A DNA stretch of 64,000 bases from Pseudonocardia autotrophica (lineage in GTDB: Bacteria; Actinomycetota; Actinomycetes; Mycobacteriales; Pseudonocardiaceae). Below, piece by piece: positions 25,410 to 33,305 of the stretch. Positions within the stretch are counted from its first letter, which is position 1; every line of letters starts with the position of its first letter. The translations under genes and the position numbers were made by a program. A model generated the notes under the pieces. That model worked only from the letters and a program-made list of their open reading frames with translations. It was not told where the DNA came from and made no database searches. The stretch lies in the NCBI RefSeq assembly GCF_000717175.1, contig NZ_JNYD01000002.1, forward strand, positions 186,001 to 250,000, in the 5' to 3' direction.

Positions 25410-25425
25410 GGGGACTTGGGTCCCC
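25410..25425. promoter_or_regulatory. Perfect DosR-like box upstream of nitroreductase 2
   Basis: GGGGAC-TTGG-GTCCCC is a perfect 6-4-6 inverted repeat, the best match in the window to the core of the DosR consensus (GGGACTWWAGTCCC). It lies in the 139-base gap between nitroreductase 2 and the end of the kinase gene, and only nitroreductase 2 reads away from it. Confidence 0.65.
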
Positions 25426-25460
25426 GCTCCGGCGGGTCCTGCGGTGCGGAAGACCCTCGC

Positions 25461-26915
25461 TCACCCCGCGGCCTCCTCCCACACCCGGGCGGCCTGCGCC
25501 ACACTGCGCGCCAGGGGGCGGTCGGTGCGGACGACCACCGCGTCGGGCCAGGGGTCCGCCACGATCGCCATCCGTTCCGCGACGGCGACGGTCACGTCGG
25601 AGACCGATCTCCGGCGGGAGCGGATCCGCTCGGCCGCCACGGCTGCGGGCGCAGCACAGCACAGCGCGACCGTCTCGGCGTCGGCCGCGCGGGCGGCCTC
25701 GGCGGCCCGTTCCCGCAGGCCGGCGGCGGTCCACGAGGCGTCGAGGACGACGGACTCGCCGAGGGCCAGCAGCTCGGCCGCCCGGTGCAGCAGCTCGGCG
25801 TAGACGTCGGTGGTGTGGGCGGGGTCGTAGAGCCCGGTCCCGAACTCGGCCGCCGCGGACGTCGTGGGGTCGAGCCCCGCGCGTTCCTTGCGCAGCCGGT
25901 CGCTGGACAGCAGCACCGCACCGGCCCGGTCGGCCAGCGCGCCGGCCAGGGTGGACTTGCCGGTACCCGGCAGACCGCCGACGAGGGCGAGCCGGGGTGC
26001 GCCGCGCCGCAGGTGTGCGGTGGCCAGGGCGAGGTGGGTGCGGGCGTCCTCGGCCGCGCGGGCGTCGCCGTTCTGCGCCCAGCGCAGGCAGGCGACCTTG
26101 GCCCGGACGCCGGCCCGGTAGGCGACGTAATGATGGGCGAGGGCTGCGGGGGCCGGGTCGCCGGCGAACTCGGCGTAATCGGCGAGGAACCGTGCCGCCG
26201 CGCCGTCGGCTCCCAGGCGTTCGAGGTCCATCGCGAGGAACGCGGCGTCGTCGAGCCCGTCGACGTACCGGAGGCGGTCGTCGAAGTCGAGGCAGTCGAG
26301 GACGCGGGGCCCGTCGTCGAGGCAGAAGACGTCGTCGGCGATGAGATCCCCGTGACCGTCGACCACCCGGTCCGTGCGGCGGGCGAACAGCGGGCCGCGC
26401 CCGTCGAGGAAGCGGAACGCGAGCCGCCGGACGGCGTCGAGCTCCGCGCCCGCCAGCGGCGCATCCCGGTACGGCTCCATCTCGTCGAGGTTGCGCCGCC
26501 ACCGCTCCCGCAGGGCGTCGCGGCCGCCTTCCACGGCGACGGTCGCCGACCGGTGGGCGCCCGCGTGGAAGGCGGCGAGCAGCCGGGCGACCTGCCGGAG
26601 ATCGTCCGACAGGTCGTCGCCCCGAGCGAGCGACGTCGAGAGCCGGCGGTCGTCGGGCATGCGTCGCATGACCAGGACCGGCTCGTCGCAGCCCGGGCCG
26701 GTCAGCGCCGCAGCGCCCAGGTACACGTCGGGTGCGAGGCGACGGTTCAACTCGAGCTCGCGAACGATCGCCGCCCGCCGCAGGCCCGGGGTGGAGAAGT
26801 CGCAGAAGGCGGTGCGCACCGGCTTCTTCACCTTGTAGGCGCGCTCGCCGACCAGGACGACCACGCCGACGTGGGTCTCCCGGACGGCGGACGCGGGCCA
26901 GGGGGACGACGTCAC
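25461..26915 (-). CDS. Rv2004c-like kinase: APH-fold domain plus P-loop domain
   Basis: 484 residues. The N-terminal domain (to about 310) is an aminoglycoside phosphotransferase/kinase-like fold with VVDGHGDLIADDVFCLDDG (Brenner-type HGD) and VLDCLDFDDRLRYVDG (DFD metal site). The C-terminal domain has a Walker A P-loop LALVGGLPGTGKSTLAGAL and resembles zeta-toxin/gluconate-kinase-like kinases. This two-kinase order matches Rv2004c of the DosR regulon. The substrate is unknown. ATG 26915 overlaps the stop of the USP gene by four bases. It is the third gene in a nitroreductase-USP-kinase operon. Confidence 0.85.
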   Translation of the reverse strand: MTSSPWPASAVRETHVGVVVLVGERAYKVKKPVRTAFCDFSTPGLRRAAIVRELELNRRLAPDVYLGAAALTGPGCDEPVLVMRRMPDDRRLSTSLARGDDLSDDLRQVARLLAAFHAGAHRSATVAVEGGRDALRERWRRNLDEMEPYRDAPLAGAELDAVRRLAFRFLDGRGPLFARRTDRVVDGHGDLIADDVFCLDDGPRVLDCLDFDDRLRYVDGLDDAAFLAMDLERLGADGAAARFLADYAEFAGDPAPAALAHHYVAYRAGVRAKVACLRWAQNGDARAAEDARTHLALATAHLRRGAPRLALVGGLPGTGKSTLAGALADRAGAVLLSSDRLRKERAGLDPTTSAAAEFGTGLYDPAHTTDVYAELLHRAAELLALGESVVLDASWTAAGLRERAAEAARAADAETVALCCAAPAAVAAERIRSRRRSVSDVTVAVAERMAIVADPWPDAVVVRTDRPLARSVAQAARVWEEAAG

Positions 26916-27772
26916 CGTGCCTCGTCGAACGACTCGGCCCCGGGAACGGCGACGAGCACCGGGCAGCCCGCCAACCGGATCGCCGTCCGTGTGATCGAGC
27001 CGAGCAGGTGCCGGTGCTTCCGACCGGGCCCGACGACGAGCAGGCCCGCCGAGCCCGAGTGCGCCACCACGGCCTCGTACGGCCGTTCCCGGACCACCTC
27101 GACGGAGGAGACCACTCCGGGCTCGGCCAGGGCGAGGGTCCGCAGCACCCGTTCGAGCGCGTCCCGCGCGTCGGCGCCCTCGGAGGCGTTGTGCGCCGCG
27201 TGGACGACCTCGAGGAGAACCCCTCGGCGGGCCGCGGCGTGGTGCGCCTGGGTGAGCACACCCAGGTCCGCCACGGGATCACCGACCGCCGCGACCACGG
27301 GGCCCCCGGGATCGCCGGTGCGGGGAACGACGACCACCGGTCCGTGGGCCCGGGACACGAGCTCCAGGGCGAGCGAGCCGACCAGCGCGTCCCCGGCATG
27401 GCCGGTGCCGGCGAGCCCGAGGACGAGCAGTCCGCCCAGTCGAGCCGTCTGCCGGGAGGTCTCCACCAGGGCGGCAAGCGGGTCCTGGTCGAGAAGGACG
27501 GTGTGCGCAGGCACGTCCGGAGCATGGCGGTGCGCGACCGTGTACGCCCGGGCAAGAATCCTCGAGGCATGAGCGCGCAGTGAGCCGGCGGAGCCGGCGG
27601 CGTACGGCGCGGCGTGCACGAGGGTGAGGGAGCCGCCTCGGGCGGCGGCCTCGTCGGCCGCCCACCGGGCGGCCCGCAGGCCGGCATCCGTGCCGTCGAC
27701 GGCGACGGTCACCCCGTTCCGTTCGGCCGTCGGCCGGCCGCCGGGATGCGGTGCTGTCGTGGGGGCGGTCAT
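26912..27772 (-). CDS. Two-domain universal stress protein
   Basis: 286 residues. Domain 1 starts VTVAVDGTDAGLRAARWAAD; domain 2 is shortened and its start (PVVAAVGDPVADLGVLTQAH) lacks the DGS motif. The final loop (GPGRKHRHLLGS) is shorter than the standard ATP loop. It resembles Rv2005c, which is next to Rv2004c in M. tuberculosis. ATG 27772 overlaps the nitroreductase stop and follows GGAGGA; its own stop overlaps the kinase start. Confidence 0.85.
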   Translation of the reverse strand: MTAPTTAPHPGGRPTAERNGVTVAVDGTDAGLRAARWAADEAAARGGSLTLVHAAPYAAGSAGSLRAHASRILARAYTVAHRHAPDVPAHTVLLDQDPLAALVETSRQTARLGGLLVLGLAGTGHAGDALVGSLALELVSRAHGPVVVVPRTGDPGGPVVAAVGDPVADLGVLTQAHHAAARRGVLLEVVHAAHNASEGADARDALERVLRTLALAEPGVVSSVEVVRERPYEAVVAHSGSAGLLVVGPGRKHRHLLGSITRTAIRLAGCPVLVAVPGAESFDEAR

Positions 27773-28773
27773 GACGGGTCCTCCCGAATCGGGTTCTCGG
27801 CGTCGAACAGCAGCTCGGGCACCTGCCGGCGGGGGGTGCCGGGCACCGGCCAGCCGTGCCCGATGCGCAGGACGACCTGCGGCGGGCGGGCGCCGCTGAT
27901 CAGTCGGCGCATCTGCTCGCGGACGTCGGGCACCTCCACGAGCTGCGAGAGGAAGGACGACGCGAGCCCGTCGGCGGTGGCGGTCAGCAGGACGCGTTCC
28001 ATGGCCTGGCCCGCACGGATCTCCTCACGTGGCCCGTCGCCGTGCACGCTCAGGACCGCGATCAGCGGATCCGCCTCGTACTCGTGGTCCGAACCGGTGC
28101 CGCCGCTGAAGTCGCGCATGACCCAGGCCGCGTTGGGCCAGGGCACGGGACCGGCCGCCGACAGCGGCACGCCGTCCGGGTGTCCCTGCTCGCGCGCGGT
28201 CCACCGGTCGAGCTCGGCGACGAAGGCGGGATCGGCGATCTGACGTTCGTGGGCGCGCCGCGCGAGGAGGCTGAGCGCGGCCCGATGGCCGGGGTCGGTC
28301 ACGAGGTCGAGCCAGGCGCCCTCGTCGAGCGCGGCGCGGCGCAGAGCGTGCCGAGCCATGTTGGCGACCGCGGCCGTGGCGAAGGGGCGGCGGTTCGTGC
28401 GGCGATGGGGCACTGCCGCCAGCAGTCGGCGCTCCGCCGGGGTCGGCGGGCGGCCACCGCCGCGTCGCACGACGGCGATCAGTTCGGGTTCCAGGGGGTT
28501 CGGCAACACCGTGACGAGCGGTCGGACCCCGTGCCCGGTCAGGGCGAGCCGCAGGTTGAACAGGGCGGCGCCGCAGGCGAGGCGCATCTCCCGCCCGGAC
28601 GGATCGGCGACGCGCAGGCGGCGCTCCGGGTCGGCGTGCAGCTCGATGCCATCGGCGGTGATGCGGAAGCGCCACGGCTGAGAGTTGTGCAACGAGGGCG
28701 CAAGGGCCGCCGCGTGCAGGACGTCCTGCAGCTCGGGCCCGGTCAGGCCTAGTCCGCCCCGCGTTTCGATCAT
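27769..28773 (-). CDS. Acg-type nitroreductase family protein (3 of 3)
   Basis: About 334 residues with APSLHNSQPWRFRI, LACGAALFNLRLAL, PHRRTNRRPFATAAV and PPQVVLRIGHGWPVPG. It is more distant from copies 1 and 2 (CGAALFNL against CGAALHHL). ATG 28773 is preceded by GTG-GTG and GGAGGGACGG, so the start could be three or six bases earlier. It is the first gene of the operon with the USP and Rv2004c-like genes and is divergent from the sensor kinase. An imperfect box lies at 28837-28850. Confidence 0.84.
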   Translation of the reverse strand: MIETRGGLGLTGPELQDVLHAAALAPSLHNSQPWRFRITADGIELHADPERRLRVADPSGREMRLACGAALFNLRLALTGHGVRPLVTVLPNPLEPELIAVVRRGGGRPPTPAERRLLAAVPHRRTNRRPFATAAVANMARHALRRAALDEGAWLDLVTDPGHRAALSLLARRAHERQIADPAFVAELDRWTAREQGHPDGVPLSAAGPVPWPNAAWVMRDFSGGTGSDHEYEADPLIAVLSVHGDGPREEIRAGQAMERVLLTATADGLASSFLSQLVEVPDVREQMRRLISGARPPQVVLRIGHGWPVPGTPRRQVPELLFDAENPIREDPS

Positions 28774-28836
28774 CACCACGGCCCGCCGTCCCTCCTGTGC
28801 CGGGACGAGCCTCCGGCAGGTCGGTCGGCGCGGCCA

Positions 28837-28850
28837 GCGACGAAGGTCCC
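28837..28850. promoter_or_regulatory. DosR-like box between nitroreductase 3 and devS-like gene
   Basis: GCGAC-GAAG-GTCCC matches the 5-4-5 pattern with one mismatch. It is 64 bases upstream of nitroreductase 3 and 82 upstream of the kinase start, so it could serve both. Confidence 0.5.
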
Positions 28851-28931
28851 TGCAGGTCGGGGTGTTCGGCCTCGGCAGGCGGGACCAGCGCAACGGTGCC
28901 GCGCGGCGGTCGGCGTGACACCGTTCCGCTC

Positions 28932-30686
28932 GTGGACCACGCGACGGTGATCTCCGAGCAGGACGTGCGGGCGGGCCCCGTCTCGGGTGTGCTCGCCGGG
29001 CTGCGCCTCGACGAGTTGCTCGGCGAGGTGCAGGAGCGGCTGGGCCAGATCGTCGTCGCCCGGGATCGGATGCAGGGCCTGCTCGATGCCGTGCTCGCGG
29101 TTGCGGCGGGGCTGGAACTGGAGACGACCCTGCGCCGCATCGTGCAGTCCGCCGTGGACCTCGTCGACGCCCGCTACGGAGCGCTCGGAGTGCTGGCCCC
29201 GGACGGCTCGATCGCGCGGTTCATCGACGTCGGCTTGGCGCCAGGAGTGCGCGACACGCTCGGACCGTCGCCCACCGGGAAGGGCCTGCTCGGTCAACTG
29301 ATCCTCGATCCCGAGCCCCTGCGGCTGGCCGACCTGTCCGCGCATCCGGCGTCCGTCGGCTTCCCCGCCGATCATCCGCCGATGCACAGCTTCCTCGGCG
29401 TCCCGGTGCGCGTGCGGGACTCGATCTACGGCAACCTCTACCTGACCGAGAAGATCGGCGGCGGTGAGTTCACCGCCGACGACGAGGTGGTCCTGCAGGC
29501 CCTCGCCGCCGCGGCCGGCATCGCGGTGCAGAACGCCGACCTGTTCGAACAGGGCCGGGTCAGGCAGCTGTGGCTCGAGGCGCTCGGCGAGGTGCGGGCG
29601 GAGGTGCTGGCCGGCACGTCGGACACCGAGGTCCTCCGGTTGGTGGCGACCCGCACGCTCGAACTGACCGGGTCAGCCGCGGCGCTCGTGCTGCTCGGTC
29701 CGGATGAGGACGGCTGTTTCCGGCTCGCGAGCACCGCAGGCGCGGCTCTCGGCCTGCCCACCGGGGCCTTCCGCCCGGGCGCCGACCTCGAGGAGGTGGC
29801 CGAGAGCCGCAACCCGGCCCTGGCCGGGTCCCCGGCCGCCTTCTTCGACGGCCTCGGCGCCGGCGTGGTCGGCAGATTCGGTCCGTCCGTGGCTGCGCCC
29901 CTGCGCCCGGGGGAGCGGGTGATCGGAGTGCTGATAAGCATGCGGGAGGCGGACGCCGAGCCCTACCTGCCGTCGGCTGTCCCGCTGTTGACCTCGTTCG
30001 CCGAGCAGGCGGCACTGGCCCTGGACCTCGCGGAGAAGTCGCGGGCGCAGCGGCAGCTCGACGTGTTCGCCGATCGTGACCGGATCGCCCGGGACCTGCA
30101 CGACCACGTCATCCAGCGGCTCTATGCCACCGGGTTGAAGCTGCAGAGCACGGTCCGTCGCGCAGCGCAGACGGAGGTGCAGGAGCGGATCCAGCAGGCC
30201 GTCGACGAGCTCGACGAGACCGTCCGCGAGATCCGGACCTCGATCTTCGACCTGCACACTGCCGACCAGGACGACGCCAGTCTCCGGCGCCGGCTGCTCG
30301 ACACGGTCGAGGACGCGGTGGCGGACTCGGGCATGGCGTCGTCGGTGCGCACGTCGGGTCCCGTCGACACCCTGGTACCGACCGACCTGGTGCCGCACGT
30401 GCTGGCGGCGGTGCGGGAGGGCACGAGCAACGCCGTGCGGCATTCCGGCGGCCGCACGGTCACGGTCACCGTGGAGGCGGCCGACCATCTCGTGCTGCAG
30501 ATCGTCGACGACGGCACCGGGTTTCCCGACGACGTCGCCCGGAGCGGGCTGCGCAATCTCGCCGAGCGCGCCGAGGAGCTGGCCGGATCGCTCGAGGTCC
30601 GCCGCCGCCCGGGCGGCGGCACCAGGTTGACCTGGCGCGTTCCGCTTCCCGACGTCGCCGGACCCAGCGCGGTGGGCAACGGGTGA
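28932..30686 (+). CDS. DevS/DosS-type GAF-GAF histidine kinase
   Basis: About 584 residues: GAF-A (55-205), GAF-B (230-375), HisKA_3 and HATPase_c. GAF-A keeps VGFPADHPPMHSFLGVPVRV, which aligns with the mycobacterial DosS segment where the heme ligand H149 precedes PPM. A heme-based sensor of O2, NO or CO is therefore likely. The phospho-acceptor is H390 in ARDLHDHVIQRLYATGLKLQ. The N box is EGTSNAVRHSGG and the G box VDDGTGFP. It should phosphorylate a DevR/DosR-type regulator. GTG 28932 has no clear ribosome binding site, so the start is uncertain. The adjacent regulator gene is broken. Confidence 0.9.
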   Translation: MDHATVISEQDVRAGPVSGVLAGLRLDELLGEVQERLGQIVVARDRMQGLLDAVLAVAAGLELETTLRRIVQSAVDLVDARYGALGVLAPDGSIARFIDVGLAPGVRDTLGPSPTGKGLLGQLILDPEPLRLADLSAHPASVGFPADHPPMHSFLGVPVRVRDSIYGNLYLTEKIGGGEFTADDEVVLQALAAAAGIAVQNADLFEQGRVRQLWLEALGEVRAEVLAGTSDTEVLRLVATRTLELTGSAAALVLLGPDEDGCFRLASTAGAALGLPTGAFRPGADLEEVAESRNPALAGSPAAFFDGLGAGVVGRFGPSVAAPLRPGERVIGVLISMREADAEPYLPSAVPLLTSFAEQAALALDLAEKSRAQRQLDVFADRDRIARDLHDHVIQRLYATGLKLQSTVRRAAQTEVQERIQQAVDELDETVREIRTSIFDLHTADQDDASLRRRLLDTVEDAVADSGMASSVRTSGPVDTLVPTDLVPHVLAAVREGTSNAVRHSGGRTVTVTVEAADHLVLQIVDDGTGFPDDVARSGLRNLAERAEELAGSLEVRRRPGGGTRLTWRVPLPDVAGPSAVGNG

Positions 30687-30702
30687 GCGCGCGTGAGCGC
30701 GG

Positions 30703-31010
30703 TCAGCGCGAGGCCCGCCGCCGCTTCCTGGCGTACACAGCGGCCTCCGTCCGGCGCGAGAAGCCGAACTTGTGCAGCAACGAGGAGACATGGTTCTTGA
30801 CCGTCTTCTCCGCGAGGTAGAGCTCGGCGCCGATCTGCCGGTTGGTCAGGCCGTCGGCGATCAGATCCAGGATGGCGACGTTCCTGCGGCGACAAGGCCG
30901 CGTAGCGCGGGTCGTCCTCCTCACGCCCGCGGCGCAGCCGGTCGAGGACCAGGGCGGTCGCCGCGACCATCGCGGCGATGCCGGGTCGGCGAGCACGAGG
31001 CCGCGGTCCG
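30703..31010 (-). pseudogene. DevR/DosR-type response regulator remnant (HTH part, frameshifted)
   Basis: The final 60 codons encode a LuxR-type [23 protein letters not shown], then [20 protein letters not shown], very like DevR. Upstream the homology continues in other frames. [12 protein letters not shown] joins to [12 protein letters not shown] only if one base near 30877 is removed. LVLADP joins to [19 protein letters not shown] only if one base is added near 30993. Before LVLADP there is nothing like a receiver domain. With two frameshifts and no phosphorylation domain it cannot act as a normal DevR. The frame from 30996 encodes only the HTH behind an unrelated lead. It converges on the kinase gene, 17 bases away. 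Confidence 0.8.
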
Positions 31011-31253
31011 GGCCGGGCCCCCGAGCGGCTGGCGTTCCTCGGCGTGCTCGTCGAGCTCACCCGCAACGACACCACCGACGGCGAGATCACGGCGCCCGGC
31101 GCCGCCGTCCGCACCCTCGTCGTCCCCGCTCGCGAGGACCTCGAGAACGCCCCGCGGCACCCGGGGCGTCGAGATGATTCGGGGCGCGGACCAGGAGACG
31201 ATGGCCGACGCCCGCATCGCCCCGACAGCGTCACCATGAGAGGACGAGGAACG

Positions 31254-31712
31254 ATGTCCGAAGCCGAACGCGACCGGAAGCTGCAGGTCCTGGACGCCGA
31301 CGAGTGCTACCGCCTTCTCGCCACCGAGGAGATCGGGCGGCTGGGTGTCAACGCCGAGCACTACCCGTTGATCTTCCCGGTGAACTACGCGCTCGACGGC
31401 GGCATCGTCGTCATCCGCACGGACGCCGGGACCAAGCTCAGCGCGGCCGACCACGCCAACGTCACCTTCGAGGTCGACCAGATCGACAGGCGCACGCGAG
31501 CGGGCTGGAGCGTGCTCGTGCGCGGGCTCGCCGAGGAGGTGACCGCGCAGCATCGGGCCGAGCTCGTCGAACGCACCCACGCCAGCGGCGTCGAGCCGTG
31601 GGCGCCGGGGGAGCACGGGCACTGGATGCGCCTGATTCCGCAGCAGATCAGCGGCCGCCGGATCGTGCCGGGTCAGCTACCCCCGGCCTTCGAGCCGGGG
31701 GCGTACCTCTGA
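31254..31712 (+). CDS. Pyridoxamine 5'-phosphate oxidase-fold protein
   Basis: About 152 residues with a split-barrel PPOX/FMN-binding fold: LLATEEIGRLGVNAEHYPLI, FPVNYALDGGIVVIRTDAGT, KLSAADHANVTFEVDQID and GWSVLVRGLAEEV. Family members bind FMN or F420 and reduce small molecules; Rv3129 of the DosR regulon is similar. ATG 31254 follows GAGGACGAGGA. The frame is open further upstream, but that part lies across the broken regulator. FMN use would link it to the three Acg-type proteins; this is inference. Confidence 0.85.
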   Translation: MSEAERDRKLQVLDADECYRLLATEEIGRLGVNAEHYPLIFPVNYALDGGIVVIRTDAGTKLSAADHANVTFEVDQIDRRTRAGWSVLVRGLAEEVTAQHRAELVERTHASGVEPWAPGEHGHWMRLIPQQISGRRIVPGQLPPAFEPGAYL

Positions 31713-31837
31713 CCACCCTCGGGGCTGCTCCGGGAATCCCACGAACTCACCGAGGGTGACCCAGGCGAACCAGCGTCTCCGCAATCCCGGCGCCGTCGTG
31801 TGCGTCCGGTCGTCGTCTCGCCTGGTCGTGGACACTG

Positions 31838-31966
31838 TCACACCGCCGCGGGCGTGGGCGCAGAGGCGATGCCGACCAGGAGGGACAGCCCGCTGGTGAG
31901 CGGCACGAACAGGAACTGGTCCACGTTCGTGGTCGCGAACCGCCACCGCGCGAGATCGAGTGTCAT
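31838..31966 (-). pseudogene. cydA 5' remnant (cytochrome bd oxidase subunit I)
   Basis: Forty-two codons from ATG 31966 to an in-frame TGA encode MTLDLARWRFATTNVDQFLF and VPLTSGLSLLVGIASA. This resembles the start of CydA (LARWQF...YHFLFVPLT in family members). The axial heme histidine of the YHF motif is replaced (DQF) and the homology stops after one membrane segment, so it is not functional. The leftward frame that follows (31677-31946) has a Trp-rich piece that may be another membrane-gene scrap. Confidence 0.6.
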
Positions 31967-32083
31967 GCGGCCCTCCGAGCGCGGACTGCCGGTGCCTCCG
32001 GCCTTGATGACCATCCCGTCGCAGGCCGGGCGATCACGAGGGCCCGGCGATGGTCTTCCACGGGACCCTCACGGCCTACTGCC

Positions 32084-32097
32084 GGGACCAAGGTCCT
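32084..32097. promoter_or_regulatory. DosR-like box, distal
   Basis: GGGAC-CAAG-GTCCT matches the 5-4-5 pattern with one mismatch, about 175 bases upstream of the USP ATG. Confidence 0.5.
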
Positions 32098-32157
32098 TCT
32101 CGCGGCGCGGTCCGACCACGCACCGGCGACGCTCGATGCCTCGGCAGGTCCGTGCCC

Positions 32158-32171
32158 GGGACACAGGTCCC
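32158..32171. promoter_or_regulatory. DosR-like box, proximal (perfect halves)
   Basis: GGGAC-ACAG-GTCCC has two perfect half-sites, about 100 bases upstream of the USP ATG. Paired boxes are typical of strongly induced DosR promoters. Confidence 0.6.
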
Positions 32172-32273
32172 GGTGATCGACGACCAAGGACCCCGAGCCC
32201 GGTGCCGCTCGTCTGCGGCGGAACCTGGCAGGAGCGATGGACGGTGGAGGGCAGGGACGACGGAGGAGGAATC

Positions 32274-33170
32274 ATGGGCGTCACCCCGCGCACCGCCGTG
32301 GTCGTCGGTGTCGACGGCTCGGAGTCGGCGCTCGGCGCGGTTCGGTGGGCGGCGGCCGAGGCCGCGCGGCGGGGAGCGCCCCTGCGGCTCGTCGCGGCCG
32401 TGACCTGGACGGTCTACCAGCCGATCGGTGTGCCGGCGCTGGGCGTCGAGTACCAGCGGCAGATACTCGTCCAGGCCGCCGGGCAATACCTGGAGGCGGC
32501 CGCCGCGACCGCCCAGCAGGTCGCGCCTGAGCTCGATGTCACGACGGAGGTCCGCGGCGGGGAACCCACCACGGTGCTGCGCGACGAGGCGACCAGGGCA
32601 CGGATGATCGTCCTCGGCACCCGCGGCCGCGGTGGCTTCACCGGCCTCCTGCTCGGATTGGTGGCGATCGCCGTGGCCGCCCACGCGGAGGCGCCCGTCA
32701 TCGTGGTCCGCGGCAACGGGGCGCTGCGCGACACCGCTGCCCCGATCGTCGTCGGGGTCGACCGCGGCCCGCAGGGCGAAGCAGCCCTCGCATTCGCCTT
32801 CGACGAGGCCACGCGCCGGCGGGTCCCGCTGGTTGCCGTGCACGCCTGGGGCGACCCGATCATCGATCCTTACCTCGCCGGGTACGTCGACCGGGACGTG
32901 ATCGAGGCCGATGAGCGCCAGACCTTCGACGAGCGCCTGGTGACCTGGACGGCGAAGTACCCCGACGTGCCCGTCGAACGGGTCGTGGCGCGAGACAGCG
33001 CGGCGGCCGCCCTGGTACACCGCTCCCGCGACGCCGCGTTGGTGGTCGTGGGGTCGCGCGGACGCGGCACCGTCCGCGGCCTGCTGCTCGGATCGGTCGG
33101 CCAGGCGGTCCTGCACCACGCTGACGCCCCGGTCGCCGTCGTGCGGCCCGAGGCCGATCGCGCGGAGTAG
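32274..33170 (+). CDS. Two-domain universal stress protein
   Basis: About 298 residues, with ATG 32274 directly behind GGAGGAGGA. Domain 1 starts AVVVGVDGSESALGAVRWAA, but its ATP loop ends GL instead of GS (GTRGRGGFTGLLLGL). Domain 2 has a full loop GSRGRGTVRGLLLGS, but its first motif reads VDRGPQGEAA. It is the closest relative of the gene at 21271. It is likely cotranscribed with the P-type ATPase 136 bases downstream, as Rv1996 neighbours ctpF (Rv1997) in M. tuberculosis. Confidence 0.91.
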   Translation: MGVTPRTAVVVGVDGSESALGAVRWAAAEAARRGAPLRLVAAVTWTVYQPIGVPALGVEYQRQILVQAAGQYLEAAAATAQQVAPELDVTTEVRGGEPTTVLRDEATRARMIVLGTRGRGGFTGLLLGLVAIAVAAHAEAPVIVVRGNGALRDTAAPIVVGVDRGPQGEAALAFAFDEATRRRVPLVAVHAWGDPIIDPYLAGYVDRDVIEADERQTFDERLVTWTAKYPDVPVERVVARDSAAAALVHRSRDAALVVVGSRGRGTVRGLLLGSVGQAVLHHADAPVAVVRPEADRAE

Positions 33171-33305
33171 CCCCCGCCGGTGGCGTCGGTCGCCGAATCG
33201 GCAGTAGCGCCCTCGAGCCCGGGCACGTCTCCGGTCGACTCCGCACACGGCTGGCCGCTGTCGGCAGCGGGACGAGGTCGACACGAGAAGAGTCAGGAGG
33301 CCCCG

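Larger units (their letters stand above)
31967..32273. other. Regulatory gap upstream of USP with two DosR-like boxes
   Basis: No gene is supported. The gap holds two boxes (32084-32097 and 32158-32171) and a strong GGAGGAGGA just before the USP start. It would also have been the promoter region of the broken cydA. Confidence 0.5.

Noticed and set aside
31018..31253. Rightward frame upstream of the PPOX gene (contains [15 protein letters not shown])
   Set aside because: It looks protein-like for some 45 codons but has no start, crosses the regulator remnant and matches no family I know; possibly another scrap.
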